Positions 1 to 13,053 of a stretch of DNA of 64,000 nucleotides are shown piece after piece (position 1 is the first letter of the stretch; each line of letters begins with the position of its first letter). The translations under genes and the position numbers were made by a program. The stretch spans positions 9,657 to 73,656 of the forward strand of contig JAHBMJ010001040.1 in the NCBI GenBank assembly GCA_018398765.1, given 5' to 3'. The notes below the pieces were generated by a model. It was not told the origin of the DNA. It saw only the letters and a program-made list of their open reading frames with translations, and ran no database searches. The stretch comes from Chromera velia. Its lineage: Eukaryota; Sar; Chromeraceae.

Positions 1-3000
1 CCCCCCCCCCCCCCCGCCTCATTTACGCAAAGAAAGTCTCGAATGATTGAATGAGTGAATCAATCAAACCCACAGGTCCCCATGCGAGAGGCAAGGCAAA
101 CCCTTGCTTGCCGTCCCTTTGAATTATTAAAAAAATAAGAAAACACCCACGCAGACAGAGCAACCAACACAGCACAACATGGAAATGTCGACACACAAGC
201 AACAAAGCACGCAGACAGACGGACTCAGGTCTGCAATACGATAGGGTACGATCAGGACATCTCATACGAATAATTGAACCAAGAGAAAAAACATCTGGAC
301 AGAGTTCAAAAGAGAGAGAGAGAAAAAAAAAAAAAGAAAGAAACAAAGAAGAAACAAAGAAAGAAAGAAAGAAAGAAAGCTTTTCTCTCGCTCGTTCCGA
401 TCCTTTTCAATCGACCTCAGCTGGTTTCTATCCTCCCTTCCTGTCCGTTCGTGTTCGTGCGTCTTCCTTTTGGCGATCCCTCTCCAAATCAAACGAATGA
501 AAAGAAGGGAAAAAGGGGTCGGGGGTTATCCGGCTGGCTTGCAGGGTGCATTGAAAAGTGAAGGTACGAGCGGAAACAGACATGAACTTTTTCTCCTTCT
601 GCCTTCCATCCGAGAGATCCTGACGGAGAGCGAAACAGATTGCTCGACAGAGGCTTAGAAAAAAGAACTGCACACAAAAAAGGGCGCTCCTTAGTGCGGG
701 AGATTTCCGTGCGTGTGCGTTTACATGATAACCTAGCAGCCAGCCAGCCAGCCAGCCTAAGAGGCACCGTTTGTTCACCCACTCGGAGGCAAATGATGAA
801 ACCGTCAGTGCTTCCTTCTATCGTCGTTTCGTTTTCTTGTGTTTTGTTCTCTGTCGTTTTCGCGCGTCGCCTTGTGGGCCCGGTCTTATTTTCTCTCTTT
901 CTCTTTTTCTTTCTTGAATGGAACAGCAGGAGTCTCACACTAAAATAGAAACAACAGCACACATATCGACAGTCTGCCTGCCTGCTCTGTTCTCCTTTCC
1001 TTTCCTCTCACAGACAGAGATGCAGCCACTGCCTCTAGGGTCGAAAAAGAAACTGGTAAGTCATGTGCTCACATACTGCTGGTAAGTCATGCATGCGATC
1101 AGACAATCCTATTGACTGAAATTAACAGAGGAAGGAAGGGAGGGAGGACAAAGGAGAGAAGGACGGACAAGATGCATCTCCCTCATCAGCTCCCTCCGCT
1201 TTCTTTCTTTCTTCAAGTCTCGCATTTTCTTTCAAAGGTCGCCTTCCTGTAAGATTTTCTTTCTATTTGCGTTTCACTACTAACCAGATCCAAACAAATT
1301 TTCCTTTCCACCAGCAGTCGATTGTTCCTCCTGAACTTTCAAGGCCCACCTGCGTTTCAGTCGGTCCTTCAATTTCTTTCTGAGAACCCTCTCCATTCCT
1401 GAACGAATCCGAACCAGCCAATCTCTTCATGGGCTCACCAGGTCTCCCAATCGAAACAAGAGAGGGGGCGTGTAAGAGGCAAATAACGGACTAAAGCAAT
1501 TGGCGCCTTTTCTTGATTCGCGTGAAGACTCCCCTGAAATACGAGGATCCTCCTTTCGGATTCTTCATCTTCTTCAGAGAGGGCAGAGGCGATCGACCAA
1601 TCGGAAGAAACAAAGAAGGAAGGAACGAAGAAAGACAGAAAGAAAGAAAGAAAGAAAGAAAGACAGAAAGAAGGACAGAAAAAAAGAAAGAAAGAAAGAA
1701 AGAAAGAAAGACAGACAGACAGACAGACAGAAAGAAAGAAAAGAAAGAAGGAAGGAAGGAAGGAAGGAAGGAAAGACAGCAACAAATCGTGAGAGGGTCC
1801 CCCCGTCAGCCCGAGCTGTTGATCGATTGATCGGTCAGCAGAAAATAAGAACTTCTTTCATCCGACATGCATGCACACACACTGATACCACGCGGTCTTG
1901 TCTTGACTGCATGACCCGAAGGGCTCAAGGCGTCACACACAAATCTTCATTCACGTCATTTCTTTCTTCTGTTACTTGCGACCGACAGACACGCAGCAGA
2001 GGTCCATGGGGTCTGTCTAACAGAGAAGTCAGCAGACCAGAAGGAAGCGTGTACATGTGGTTTTTCGAGGGCTGTTTCAGCTCCTCTTTAGGAGAATACT
2101 GCTGGAAATAAGAAAAGAATTCCCTGCTGAAAGAAACTGGGGAGGGTGGGCAGGGTAGAAGAATTTGCAGGGACAAACTGAGAGACAGCCACAGCCTTTC
2201 TGTCTGTGTAACACAACTGAATCCAGGACCTCCCTTCCTCCATGCAATGACCTAACTGATCGGATCCCTCAAAAAAGCGAAGGGAAAGAAAAGAAAAGAA
2301 AAGGAGGCCCCCAAAGCAAAGAGTGAGAGAAAGAAACACAGAAAGAAAAGAGCCCCGCCGGATCGGGGGTTACGAATACCTATCCACTTCCGTGATACAG
2401 ACAGACAGACAGTTATTTTGTCAGCAGGGAGCCATGCAGCCGTGAGGCCTCACGACAGAGCACCCACCAAACAGAAACTTTGATATGCCGTTTTCTTGCA
2501 TGAGGATGCTTGTTAATTGGGTGTTTTTTTAATCCTTGCTTCCTCAAAGTCTGTGTACCATTTTTGCGAGGACAGAGACGGCCCGTCAGAAAGATTATGG
2601 ATGCACGACAGGAAGATCTGACTGACGGCAGGAAATGAAAAACAAGAACGAAAGAAAGAAACCAAGCAAATGGAATGAATGGATTCACGGGTGAGGGAGG
2701 TTGAATGACCATGAAGGAAAAATTGTGACAGAAAAAAAGGACATTGATCGACCGTCGCCAGGCATAGAAGAACAAACCAACAAGCAAACAAACAAACCAA
2801 CCAGCCAACAGATAAACAAACGAAGGCAGACAGAAGGAAAGACTCGGCCCGTCCGAAGGATGGCATTTCAGAGAACGAAACCATACAGAAGGATGGCAGG
2901 AAGACAAGAAGACAGAAAGGATGGAAGGAAAAGAAGAAGGGGGAGCGAGGGCGAGAGAGTTGAGAGGAGTCAGTGAGCCAACCAGAAAGACGAAAAAGAG

Positions 3001-5185
3001 GGAGAGACCCTTCCGACTTCTTCGAAAATGGGCGCAGAGAATGCGTGCGTCAGTCTGAGGAGGTCGCAAAGGCAGAGACAGAGACAAAGAGACAGACAGC
3101 ACAGAGCCATCAGAAGGGAAGAGAGACAGACACACCCGCCTTCTCCAACCTTTTCTTTCTCTCATCGCTTTTCAGCGTGTGTTATCAATACGCTTGCACG
3201 ACTCCTTCCTACCCTTTCCGCACGCACTCCTGCAAGAGCCTTCCCCTTCTCTATTCATCGAGGACTGACACCCCCCCCCCCCTCACACACACACATACCT
3301 GCATTTTCAGATGCCCCCCTCTGTCCCGCCATTCATTCATTCACTCAGTTATTCATTCATTCAAGAAGAAGCACCGAGAGGACAGGTGCAGCTGTGAACA
3401 TTCAGAAACATAGACGGGCAGGGAGACACACAAACACAAATGCGCACGCAGGTCGGGAAAAGCTCGGGGTGAGGGAAAAGTTTCCTTTCTTCCACTCTCC
3501 CCTCCCTCCCTTTTTTCTGCGGCGAAAGCACTCTTTTCTTCTCTTGCCAGCTCTTTTTTGGCCGAGTGGCTGACTGGCAGGCAGGCAAGCATGCAGACAA
3601 AGACAGTAGGAGAGAGAAAAGGGCTGCACCCGCCTTCTCTCTCAGTCGTTCGTTTGATCTTTCCGCTTTGTCTTCTTCTCTGTTCCAACTGACAACCAAC
3701 GATTCATTCAACTTCCTTCGTGGGAGTACAAAAAAAGGCACGCAGCAACAAACAAATGAACCGACAGAGCCAAGCCCCACCCCCCCCCCTTTCCCCTCCC
3801 TTCATCCGTTCCGAGTCCCTTGAAAGGACATCCAGTTTCGACACGTATCCATCGGCTGCAAGCATGAACGCTCTTTCAGCCCGTTAGGCAGACAGCCGTC
3901 CGGCCATCTCTTTTCTTTTGACAGATAAAGACGATCGAGGGTCTGAAGAGAAAAGGGAGAAGGAAGGAAGGGAGGCACGCGAGAGAGAGAGTAAGAAGGT
4001 TGATCACATGGCAAGAAGAGTCACAGTAAACAAATCACTTCCGTGTGCCAACCAGTGGTTTTTACTTCAACAGTTCGTCCGTCATCTATTTGCCTTACTC
4101 ATCTACCAGCATGCGAGGTGCGCTTCGCGAGCTTCACGTTTTCGTTCGGTCGTGACGGCTGAGGGAAAATCGGTGCACGCCCACACCTGGCAGAAGTAAG
4201 GAAGGAAAGACCGAAGAAGGAGACGAGTCTCTCACCCTTTTCAGCAGGGGGCATTGGACGGACGGACTGACATGGTAGAGAGAAGAGGAAAAAACAAGAT
4301 CAGACAAGGAGAGAGAACATGAGCGAGTGAGCGGGCGACCTCCTCCATAGCTCGTTCTCTCACACTCTCGTCAATCTCTCATGACAGAAAGAAAGAACAT
4401 TCAGGACGAGGAGACTGAAGAGAGAAGGTGCCAGCCAAGAGGTAGGAGAGAAACATTTGCACCATCTCCTCCGTAACAGAGGTGAAAGAAAGGACGAACG
4501 AATGATAACAAGACAAAAAGACTCTCTAGCACTTGACTGGCGTCCATTCATCAGGCTGCTGTTCTCCCTTTTCTGCTAGGCGGACTGCGAGACTGCAATG
4601 GTGATTCAATTCATTCACCGCTTTTCATTGTGTTGTCTTTAAGAACTGACTGATCCTTTTCTTCCTTCTTCTTCTTTTCTTTACCTTTCTCTTTTCTGTC
4701 TTCTTTCTTTCTTTGCAGAACTTTCTGTTCCTGTTCTGAATTCAAACAAATCCAAGAAAACAGAAATAAATCAAAAGCGAGCGTGTTTGCTCTCTCTCGT
4801 TTCTCCCCAACATCCCCGACAGATCCCCCCTTCTCCGACAAGCTTTCTCTTTCTTTTCTTGCCCCCCCCTCTTTGCTTCCCTATACACCTTCAACGTCGA
4901 GGTCTCTTTTTCCCTTCCTGTCGCTGCTACAGAAAAGAAGGCTGTCTGTCTTGTTACTTGACTCCCTCCTTGAAACAACCAACGAATGCACGAACCAACG
5001 AACGAAATGAATTATTAAGCGGCCACCCGAGCCTTCGTATCAAGGACGCTCTCGTAAGCCAACGGTGCCTTTCCTTTTTTTTTCTTCCCGCCTGCCCGGT
5101 CGAAAAAGGAATTCAAAGCAACGACGGGATGGCTAAATCACAAGTCGCCAGTCAATCATTGCAACCCCAATCAATCAGTCAGTCA
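1..5185. other. Gene-poor simple-sequence region
   Basis: No coding region can be supported here. The stretch starts with a 15-base C run and holds purine or pyrimidine tracts (about 300-380, 1610-1780, 2280-2340, 4640-4720) plus GACA, GAAA and GGAA tandem repeats. The open frames present are lysine/arginine/glutamate or serine/phenylalanine/leucine rich, as expected of unspliced repeat DNA, and show no recognisable domain. An isolated ATG with a short open stretch leading to a GTAAGT lies at 1020-1056. It could be a first exon, but nothing downstream supports it. Confidence 0.6.
1610..1785. repeat. GAAA/GACA/GGAA tetranucleotide tract
   Basis: A nearly pure purine run on the plus strand, made of GAAA units interrupted by GACA units (about 1708-1732) and ending in GGAA units. 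It explains the lysine/arginine-rich open frames that cross it, so they should not be read as genes. Confidence 0.9.
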
Positions 5186-8100
5186 TCAACTGCGAGAGGG
5201 CGACGGGGCATGGCCGTCGCGCGCACCCTCTGAAACTCCACGGTGTAAACCCGGCCCCATGGGGTGGTGTGACGCCTTTGCTCGAATGGCTACTGCAGGT
5301 TGTTCGCGTTCGCGTTGTTCTGCTGAACTCTCGTAATGCTGATGATGATGCTGAGCGGATATCCCGCTTCCTATGAGAATCCTGGCGTCCGTTGGAGGGG
5401 AATCGTGCAGGCCCGCCCCTCCTCCTCCTCCTTCCCCTTCGCCATCTTCTTCCTCCTCTTCAGGAGGAGGAGGGGTGGAGGACACAGGGCAAAGCCCGGG
5501 GCTGATGGGGGGGTAGGGTGAAAGGTGGGGAGGCGGCAGGTCAGGAACAGGCCGAGAGCGGTTTACCTGCGGCGGCGGGCTTCTTCCATCTGACGTGGCG
5601 GCGCCTCTTGAAGCCGGTGGGGGGCTCAGAGGCGCCGCAGCAAGGGATTGCCAATCGTGGGATGCTCTCCGACGTTGCGGGTGGTACAGCGACCCCGTTT
5701 GGAGCAGTTGCTGCTGACGGGAGGGGGGAGCAAAGACAGGATCCCCCCCCTCAGTGGAACACTCCCCCTGGCCATGTCCCCCCAAGGACACCGACCCTGC
5801 AGTTGAACACGCGTTTGAATACCCACTGCCCGTAACCCCCTCACACTCTTCCCGGAACTCCTGATAAGACAGCGATCGCTCCTGTTCGACCGGATCAATT
5901 TCAGCGTTACTGTCTGAAAAAGCCGACACTGTGCCTGCGCGGGTTTCCCTCTCTGCGGCCACAGGACCCCCAACGGAGGGGGGGCCTCTGGTGTGGGTAG
6001 CATGGGTGGTGGTGTCATGGAGACTCTTCATCCCCTCCTCTCTCTCCCTCTCTGCTGCCGGGACGGTCAGTGGGACTGCTGTCTGATGCTGGAGATAGTC
6101 CAGGGCACTCCCTGATATGCCACCGGTCGTCCAGTGGAAATGCGGAAAGTCAGGTACAGCGTGTCCCCTTGACGAGACAGACGAAGAAGAAAATGTTTCC
6201 CCTTCCCTTTCCCTGACATCTCTTCCTTCTCCTTGCCCCATCTCTCTTCTCTGAAATCGGGCGGACATCTCTACCACCCCCTCCCCTCCACCTTGACCGC
6301 TGTCTGTATTGCTCTGCTCACCGAAAGTCCTTGAAGGACTCCCTCCTCTCCCCCCCTCCAGGGGGATCGTGGGAGAGGCACCCCGACTGAGTCTGCTTCC
6401 CTCCACGGAGTCGCGCAGAGGCGAGGGGGATGGGGAGGAAATGAGAAAGAGAAAGTTGGGGGCAACATCATAGGAAGAAGACGACAGAAGTTGATCTCTT
6501 GACTCTGCTCCCATTCGCATGGACGTGGGAGAGGTGCGCGACATGGCAAGCCACCCAGAGTGGCTGTGTGGAACCATCGCACTCACCCCACTGAGCTTGT
6601 GGAGAACTGAGAAGGTCGAAGCTTGCGATTCGATTTCAAAAGGCAAATCTGCTGTGGGGTCTTCCAGACCCATCTCGGCTCTCAATTGGTCTCTCTCCAT
6701 TCTCTGAGTCTCGTGCTGTGTGGGGGAGCTCCACGTCATCGTTCGCTGTCTGGGAGAAGAGACGAATCCATCCATTTCCCCTTCCTCTTCTCTACCACCC
6801 TCTAATGGCTCTGCCTCTTCTTGGGACACAGCCTCTCTCTCTGCCTGTATCTCTGCTTCGATTCCTTCCCCTCTCACCTGCTGGTTGAATCCCTCTCCTT
6901 CCCCTTCCAGAATACCAGTGTCAGCAGTCGCAGCAGACACTGCCATTTCAGCCCCCTCATCTCCATGCAGGGGTCTCGGAGTCACTCTTTCTCTTTCTCG
7001 AAAACCTCTCCCTCTGCCCCTCCCGCGACCACCCTCGTGCTCGTGCAGGTGTATTCCCGGGGAGGGGGAGAGGGAAAAAGGGGGTACAGCAGACACTGCA
7101 GACGCAGGAACGCTGGCGGAATGAGCCGCTAATGAGGACATGTCAGGTCTGGAACGCATCACGAGTCGCGCCCGTGCGGTGTGGGCACCCCGGACGTCCA
7201 AATTCTGTCCCCTCGTCTCAGTCGAAGGCGGGAGTGGAGGAACGGCTAGAGAGACGGGGGTGGGATGGGGGGAATGTTTTTCTCTTTCTTTGCTGTCTAG
7301 TTCGGTCACTCCCCTCTCAACCCCTTCTCCTCTCTCACTGTCTCTGCCTAGAAGCATTTCCCGCAACTCCCTGTTTTCCTTCTCTAACGCCAAAATTCTC
7401 TCCCTCTGCTCAGTAAGTGTGCTGTGCAATAAAGACACCTGTCTGCAAAGTTGAAGAACAACAAAGGCATCACCACTTCCACCCCCACCAGCCGCAGCAG
7501 CAGCAGCCGACGAGGAGAAAGAGGGGGGCATCAAAAGAGACGTGCCAAAAGGATTCGCATGATCAACACCACGCACTCCCCCCTCACCACCAAGAGCCCA
7601 CCGGGATAAAAAACGTCCATTTCCTCCTGGCTGTCCCCTCTCTCTTTCACCAGCAAACTGCTCTTGATGAACGTCCCAGGAGAACAATCGCCGACCAGCT
7701 CCGGGGGAAGACGGGGCCTGAGGAGAAGGAACGCTGGCAATCGGTCCCCCGACTGCGGTTCTACTACGGCAACTTTCGGTCTTGTCTCCTTCCCCACTCC
7801 CGTCTCCGTCTCCTCCTCTTCCCAGAACACCTCGCGCTTCTGCCCCTCCTTCCGGAGAGGGAACTGCCACCACTCTTCCACCCTCACTCCCCCCACCTCT
7901 ACCGCCTTCATACCCCTGTGCTGCAGGACACCCTCCCGGAGAGGGGGGCGGCACTCGGGGGGGATCAACAATAGGAACCCTCCCAGAAGGGAAACGCGCG
8001 ACCTGCCGACTTGAGACAACTCCCTCACTCGCAGTCCCGCCTGGCACGGGTCGAGGCTGATGCGGAACTGAAGTCAACGCAGCAGCCAGGCCTTCTGCTG

Positions 8101-11100
8101 CGCACCCACCCGGAAACCTCAGAACCGACTTGCCCCTAGTCTCATCATCAGGGATTACAGCCGCGGCAGCAGCGCTGGCTGCAGGGCCGGAAGAGATGGA
8201 GGAAGACTGCGGAGGCCGTGGGAGCGAAGCAGATTTGCTGGTGCTTGTGTTTGTGGAGGGCGGAGGTGAGGGAGGTGACACGGAGGTCGCTGTATGTCTC
8301 TGCTGTTGGACGGACACGCTGGTCTGTCTAGGAAGACCTCTGTCTCTCGACACAACCGCTGCAGGAACGGGAACGGGAACCCCTACAAGACCTTCGGCTG
8401 ATGTGTTTGAACTTTCAATCCTTCCACCCACCACAGGGGTGGGGGTGGGGGTGGGGGGAGTCGGAACCTCCGAATGCCCTTTTGTTCCCCCCCAAGTCCC
8501 TCCCTGCTCTTGGCCTGCCCTTTCTCTCTCTGCCCCCTGTGGCCTCGCTTGAGTGCTTCCCGGAATGGCGGCTATCGGAGACGACTCTGCGAATGTCTCT
8601 GCTACCCCCTCTCTATCCCACCATCCTGCACTGACTATCTCAGCCGCAGATTCCTCTGCTGAGGCGCATGCGGAAAGCGCCGAGCGCTCTGCCTCCAGAG
8701 GCTGCAAAGAAGGGGCCCTGCCCTCGGGAGGCAGGGGAGACGGCGCGGAGTAGGAAGAGAAAATTCGAGCTCTGGTCACTGGAGAACTGAGACTTGAGGA
8801 GGAAGGCGGAGGTACTGTGAGGGACTGTAGGGGACGGCCTTGTTGCTGCTGCTGTTGTGTGAGAGGAATACTTCCTGCACTGAATGCGCGGGTTCCGTTG
8901 CCCCTTTCCTGTTGTTCGCCCCCCGGCACCTGTGGATCGCTTGAAAAAGAAGGGAATGCGGCGGCGCCACCTGCCGGGGCAGGAGGGGCCGGGAGGCCGC
9001 CGAGAATCCCGGAAGCCGGCGGAAAGGGATGGACAAGTCTCACACTGCCCCCTGGAGATTGTTGTTGGGAAGTGGAAGTGGCTGCTTTTGTGGGTGACCA
9101 GGCTGGTGAGGCGGTTGCAGAGGAAGGGCGCACGAGGGGAGGAGGGCGAAAGCCTCTGGATGTTCCGCTCCCGCCTTCTCCGGCAGTCAGCGTCGTTTTC
9201 CTTCCCCCCATGTCTTCACTCCCCGCTTCACTAATCTGCTCTCCTTCTGATGCGAAAGAGAGCGGCTGAAGTGAGGGAGGATGACTCGAGGAGGACGGAT
9301 CGAAATACAGAGTCTTCAGAGGGGGAGACAGATGGGGGGGTTGGGGTCGAGATGCAAGCAGAGTGGGTGACTGATGGACTTGCGGCAACGCGAAGGAACC
9401 GCCCGGGGGTCTCCCTGGGTGCGTCCCTCTTTTTGATCCTGAGGGGCCCGTCTGCATCTGCTGTACAGTTCCCAGAGAGCCTGCTGCAGACTGTACTGGA
9501 ACGGGGCCGGGAGGGGGGGGCGGTTGGAGAATTTCTCCAGAGAGCACAGCAGCAGCCCCCGTGGGAGCAGACTGGAGCCGCCCCAACCCACCCGACTGGA
9601 CGGGAGGGGGGGGAACTCTGCTGCTGCTGCTGCTACTTGAAGAAGCCTCGACAGAGGGCAGAACCGCACCCCCTGACCTGGAGCCGTGCATCGGGGGAGG
9701 GGGGGGAGGGACTGGGACTGGCCGGGTCCCCCCCCCACCGTAGAGGTGCAAACTCCCAAATCCCCTTCCAACGCCGCCTTCTCGTTGATCTAAGAAAGCG
9801 CTCCCAACCCCCCCTGCTGGCACCTGTCCATGGAGTGTCTTCTGGCCCCCCATCATGATGCCTGCCTGTGCTTGCGCATGTGGAGGCAGAGGATAGGGAG
9901 GGCGAGCCTGAAGCTGAGGTGGGGGAACGCCGCCACCTCCCCCCCCGAGCAGGGAGGACAGCGGGCGGACAGGCGCGTCCGACACATTCCGGAGTTTCAC
10001 GTCACCACTCTCCCCGACACGGAACACCTCCACAACATCCGAAGCCGCGCGGAACAGTTGACTGCATTACACCATTCGACGTTCAGTCACGTATACAGAT
10101 GCAGAGAGAAAAAAGCTTAAACACAGGCTCACCTGGAGGACATCCTCTGGACGTTTGCACAGAAAGTCGACACAAGTCACTCGTTCTATCTGGCCCAAAC
10201 ATGGGTGAAGAGAGGGAAGACCAAAAGGAGAAAGGAGATGGCTGGACGCGATGTAGATCCACTCAAAGCGAGGAAGAAAAAGGTAAGACCCCTTTCTCAT
10301 TCCTGCATACTCCAATCCGCCTGCCTGCCTGCGTGACAAAAAAAAGGCTGACAGAAGACTTACTTGAGTTTTTTGAATCCGTAGACGGACTCGTTAAACT
10401 TCGGGTCCACGTGAGCGCCTGCAGGCACAAATGAATGAAGGCCGACGAAGCCAAATGAAAAAAAATCAAATAGAAGCGAAGGAGCGAGGACGTATTGAGT
10501 CGGGAACAGGGGGGGGGGCAGGCAGGCCATAAAGATGGACCAGACGCGAGCAAGAGAAGCAGGTGTACACCCATTCTGTCCGTTCTAATGTATGGATACG
10601 TGTTTTTCTGTTTTCTAGCGAAGCAGACAAGCCAAGAGATAGCGGAGAGACTGCGATGCTCCTCGGTTTTGTCCTTTGGAAATCCAGCCACACAGAAAGA
10701 GAGAGGGAGGGATGGACTCAGAACGAAAACAAAGGAGAGACTGACGCAAAAGAGGTTTGAGCTGCGAACACAACAAGCCTGCATGCAGAGAAACAAGTAA
10801 GCAGACAATGATGTTGATCCGATACCAAACGCAACAGGCAGGCAGGCAGAAAGAAATAAGGGCCAATGACCGAAAGGACCGGCCACAGGCATCTCAAATT
10901 GTTGAAGCATCATGAAACAAAACCGCTGGGGCAACCTGAACCTGAGCGAGACGGTGGGAAAACTGTAAGAGTTTGGTGCGAGAGAGAACATGTGAGGGAA
11001 TTTCGATGGTATGACGGGGATTCCCCCGAAGATAGAGCGGAGCACACTGAAGAGCAAGAGAAAGAAGCGAAGAGAGAGACACCAGAACCAAAAACAGAAG

Positions 11101-11952
11101 AAGATGGAAGAAGGGGACGAATCAAATCACGCACCTCCTCCGGGGTCCCCATACGTCGTCACCAGAGTTCGGATTGCTTCTTTCAGTACGTCCCAGGAAG
11201 GGTGGGCGCTATGGGACTCGGAGGTGATTTTGGAGACGTGTCTGTCCAGTGGGAACACCCGAATGGCACCTCTTTGGTCGCTCCTTACCATCTGCACATA
11301 AGGTGATGAAGACACTATCAACTACGGAAGGAAGTGAGCAAGAGAGAGCCAAGCGTGCGGCGTTGGGAGCCGGTCAAAAGAGCTCATCTACCAGCGAAGC
11401 AAAGACGAGTATGTCAGGAGAGAAGTCACAAGGAGGCATCCGGGGAAGAAAGGAAAAATAGAAAAAGAGACGGACAAACTTACCTGCACGATGTCGGGCA
11501 GTCCCTCAAGGAGAGTGCTGATTCTGTTGAACCCAAGCTCCCTCTCTGCACAGGAAAAGCACAAAACAAATAGCAGCGATAACCGCGGTTGGACGTTAAG
11601 GAAGGCTTTGAGACAAAGAAACAAAGAAGTGCACACCACACCCACCATTCAGGTCTTCATTGAATTGTTCTCTGTACAGCCGCTTGATGTTGCCGATGGG
11701 TATGCCTCTGGTGGCCGCCATCGGAATAGACACCAGCGTCAGGACCCTTCTCTTCACAAGGTCCAGCTTGGTCGCGAGCTGTTCAGGGGTGAGGGTCGAG
11801 TCGACAACTTGCGTGCCAGGGTGTGCTGGCACAGTCTCGAAGGCAAGAGTAGATTCCTCTGAACTGAATTCAGATGAGTGGTGAGACCACACTTCGTCCT
11901 TCTCTGCCCCCTTCTCTGAATCCTTGCGACTTCTCCCATCATCGCCCAGCAT
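5186..11952 (-). CDS. Tandem LOTUS (OST-HTH) domain protein with long disordered tail
   Basis: Five exons on the minus strand: 11952-11646, 11545-11484, 11291-11135, 10418-10364, 10061-5186. Phases close at all four introns (5457 nt, 1818 residues). LOTUS domain 1 (about residues 57-138) spans exons 1-3, with the helices around LVKRRVLTLVSI, NIKRLYREQFNEDL, LGFNRISTLLEGLPDIVQ and a closing strand GAIRVFPL. LOTUS domain 2 (about 155-218) spans exons 3-5, with SWDVLKEAIRTLV, VYGFKKLNQLFRAASDVVE and GDVKLRN. The remaining 1600 residues are Pro/Ser/Gly rich with Gln and His patches, apart from one leucine-zipper-like coiled coil at about 1060-1110 (core TLTEQRERILALEKEN). Known LOTUS domains bind RNA (including G-quadruplexes) or Vasa-type helicases in germ granules and RNA regulation; a similar role here is inference. 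The start is the first in-frame ATG after an upstream stop. An extra 5' exon cannot be excluded. It is divergent to the ATPase gene. Confidence 0.85.
7340..7475 (-). other. Coiled-coil segment within the LOTUS protein
   Basis: Within the disordered tail this stretch encodes a heptad pattern with leucines or isoleucines at a/d positions (LLHSTLTEQRERILALEKEN and following residues). It is the only segment of the tail likely to fold. It suggests dimerisation or partner binding, by analogy with coiled coils in other RNA-granule scaffold proteins. Confidence 0.6.
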
Positions 11953-13053
11953 CTCGACAGAGCGATCGACCGACCGCCACCTCACCAGTCCCAACTGATA
12001 TAGATAGATTTGGCTTACTCAGTCCTTCTTATGTCTCTTGAAAAAGATTCGGCGGCTCCATCTTCCAGGAGGAAGCTGTCACTTACAAAATAGACAATGG
12101 AGTCCGTGAAGAAGACTACCAACCAGTACTGCCATGCACACCTGTACACACTCTGCTCTTCAACGCACTCAGTTTCGATCAGGTGAAAGCTTCCAGCTGA
12201 TATTCTGGCGGACAGTCATTCTGGCCGTTTTGCCGCGCCCGAGTTTCGCGCCCGAGTTTCGCGATCGAGTTTTTCCTTCGCAAAATTCGCAAAAAGGCCG
12301 ACTCGGGCGCGGTGAAACTCGGGCGCGCCCGAGTTTTGACCTATTTTGACCGCAAAAAAACTCGAGCGCGAAACTCAGGCGCGAAACTCGGGCGCGGCAA
12401 AACGGCCAGAATGACTGTCCGCCAGAATATGTGGCGCGGCCTTCGGCTCCCTATAGCTATAGCTAGCTGCTTTTCGATCCCGTCGACCGCGGCCGTGGCC
12501 CCGGCCCTCTGATTGCCACCAGACATGCCGTGGTCTCCACAAATTCATGCAAAATTTCGCCAACGCGCTTTCCGGGACCCGCCGCGCGCCCCTGAGCCAT
12601 GCAGCTCCAATTCCCTTTAGTCGCGCGGCCCGTGTTCTGCAATGCAGCTGCATGCGCCGTCTCCCCGACCAATGTCAGTGATTGTCAGTGCCGTTCAGTC
12701 TGCCAGTTCGATCGCGTTTGTCAAAACTCTCTGCACGTGCCAGTTTGAATATGTTTGAATTGCCACCAGGACTCTCAAGTCAGACAATTAGTCTCTACAC
12801 TGGACGTGTCTTTCATTTTTTGCCTTTGCCTTCTCGCACTGGTGCGCCAGCTTGCGCCTCCGCTGACCTGTCTGCGTTCCGGGAGGCGGGTTCAGCTTGA
12901 AAGATCCTGTGGAGAATCGATAAGCCGAGAAGACGGGTGCAAACGATTTTCCATCTCTGGGAGAAGGTAGCAGACGCGTCTGAGGGGACGCGCGTAAGGT
13001 AATCGCCCCTCAAGAGTCTCTAGCTCCCATCCACCCAAAGAAGGGAAGGCGAA
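11953..13053. promoter_or_regulatory. Divergent intergenic region (LOTUS gene / P5 ATPase)
   Basis: About 1.1 kb separates the two inferred start codons of genes reading away from each other, so promoters for both must lie here. No TATA-like element is obvious. The region holds a short inverted-repeat element (12203-12427) and a GC-rich stretch (12430-12680). A minus-strand open stretch with a good GTAAGT donor at about 12090-12170 does not join the LOTUS gene in phase. Confidence 0.4.
12203..12427. mobile_element. MITE-like element, 72-bp inverted ends, TA flanks
   Basis: The two ends, 12203-12274 and 12356-12427, are inverted copies that differ at only 2 of 72 positions. Both start with TTCTGGCGGACAGTCATTCT. 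The element is flanked on each side by the dinucleotide TA (12201-12202 and 12428-12429), the target duplication typical of Tc1/mariner-type transposition. The core is 81 bp without coding capacity. Subterminal GCCCGAGTTTCGCG motifs are repeated. The near identity of the arms points to a young insertion or to selection on the hairpin. Confidence 0.8.

Noticed and set aside
1435-2340. Lys/Arg-rich or Phe/Leu/Ser-rich open frames on both strands
   Set aside because: They are translations of GAAA/GACA repeats in opposite directions.
10120-10300. Minus-strand segment IERVTCVDFLCKRPEDVLQ as part of LOTUS domain 2
   Set aside because: Its phase does not fit the upstream exon, whereas joining 10364 directly to 10061 gives the complete domain end KKLNQLFRAASDVVE.
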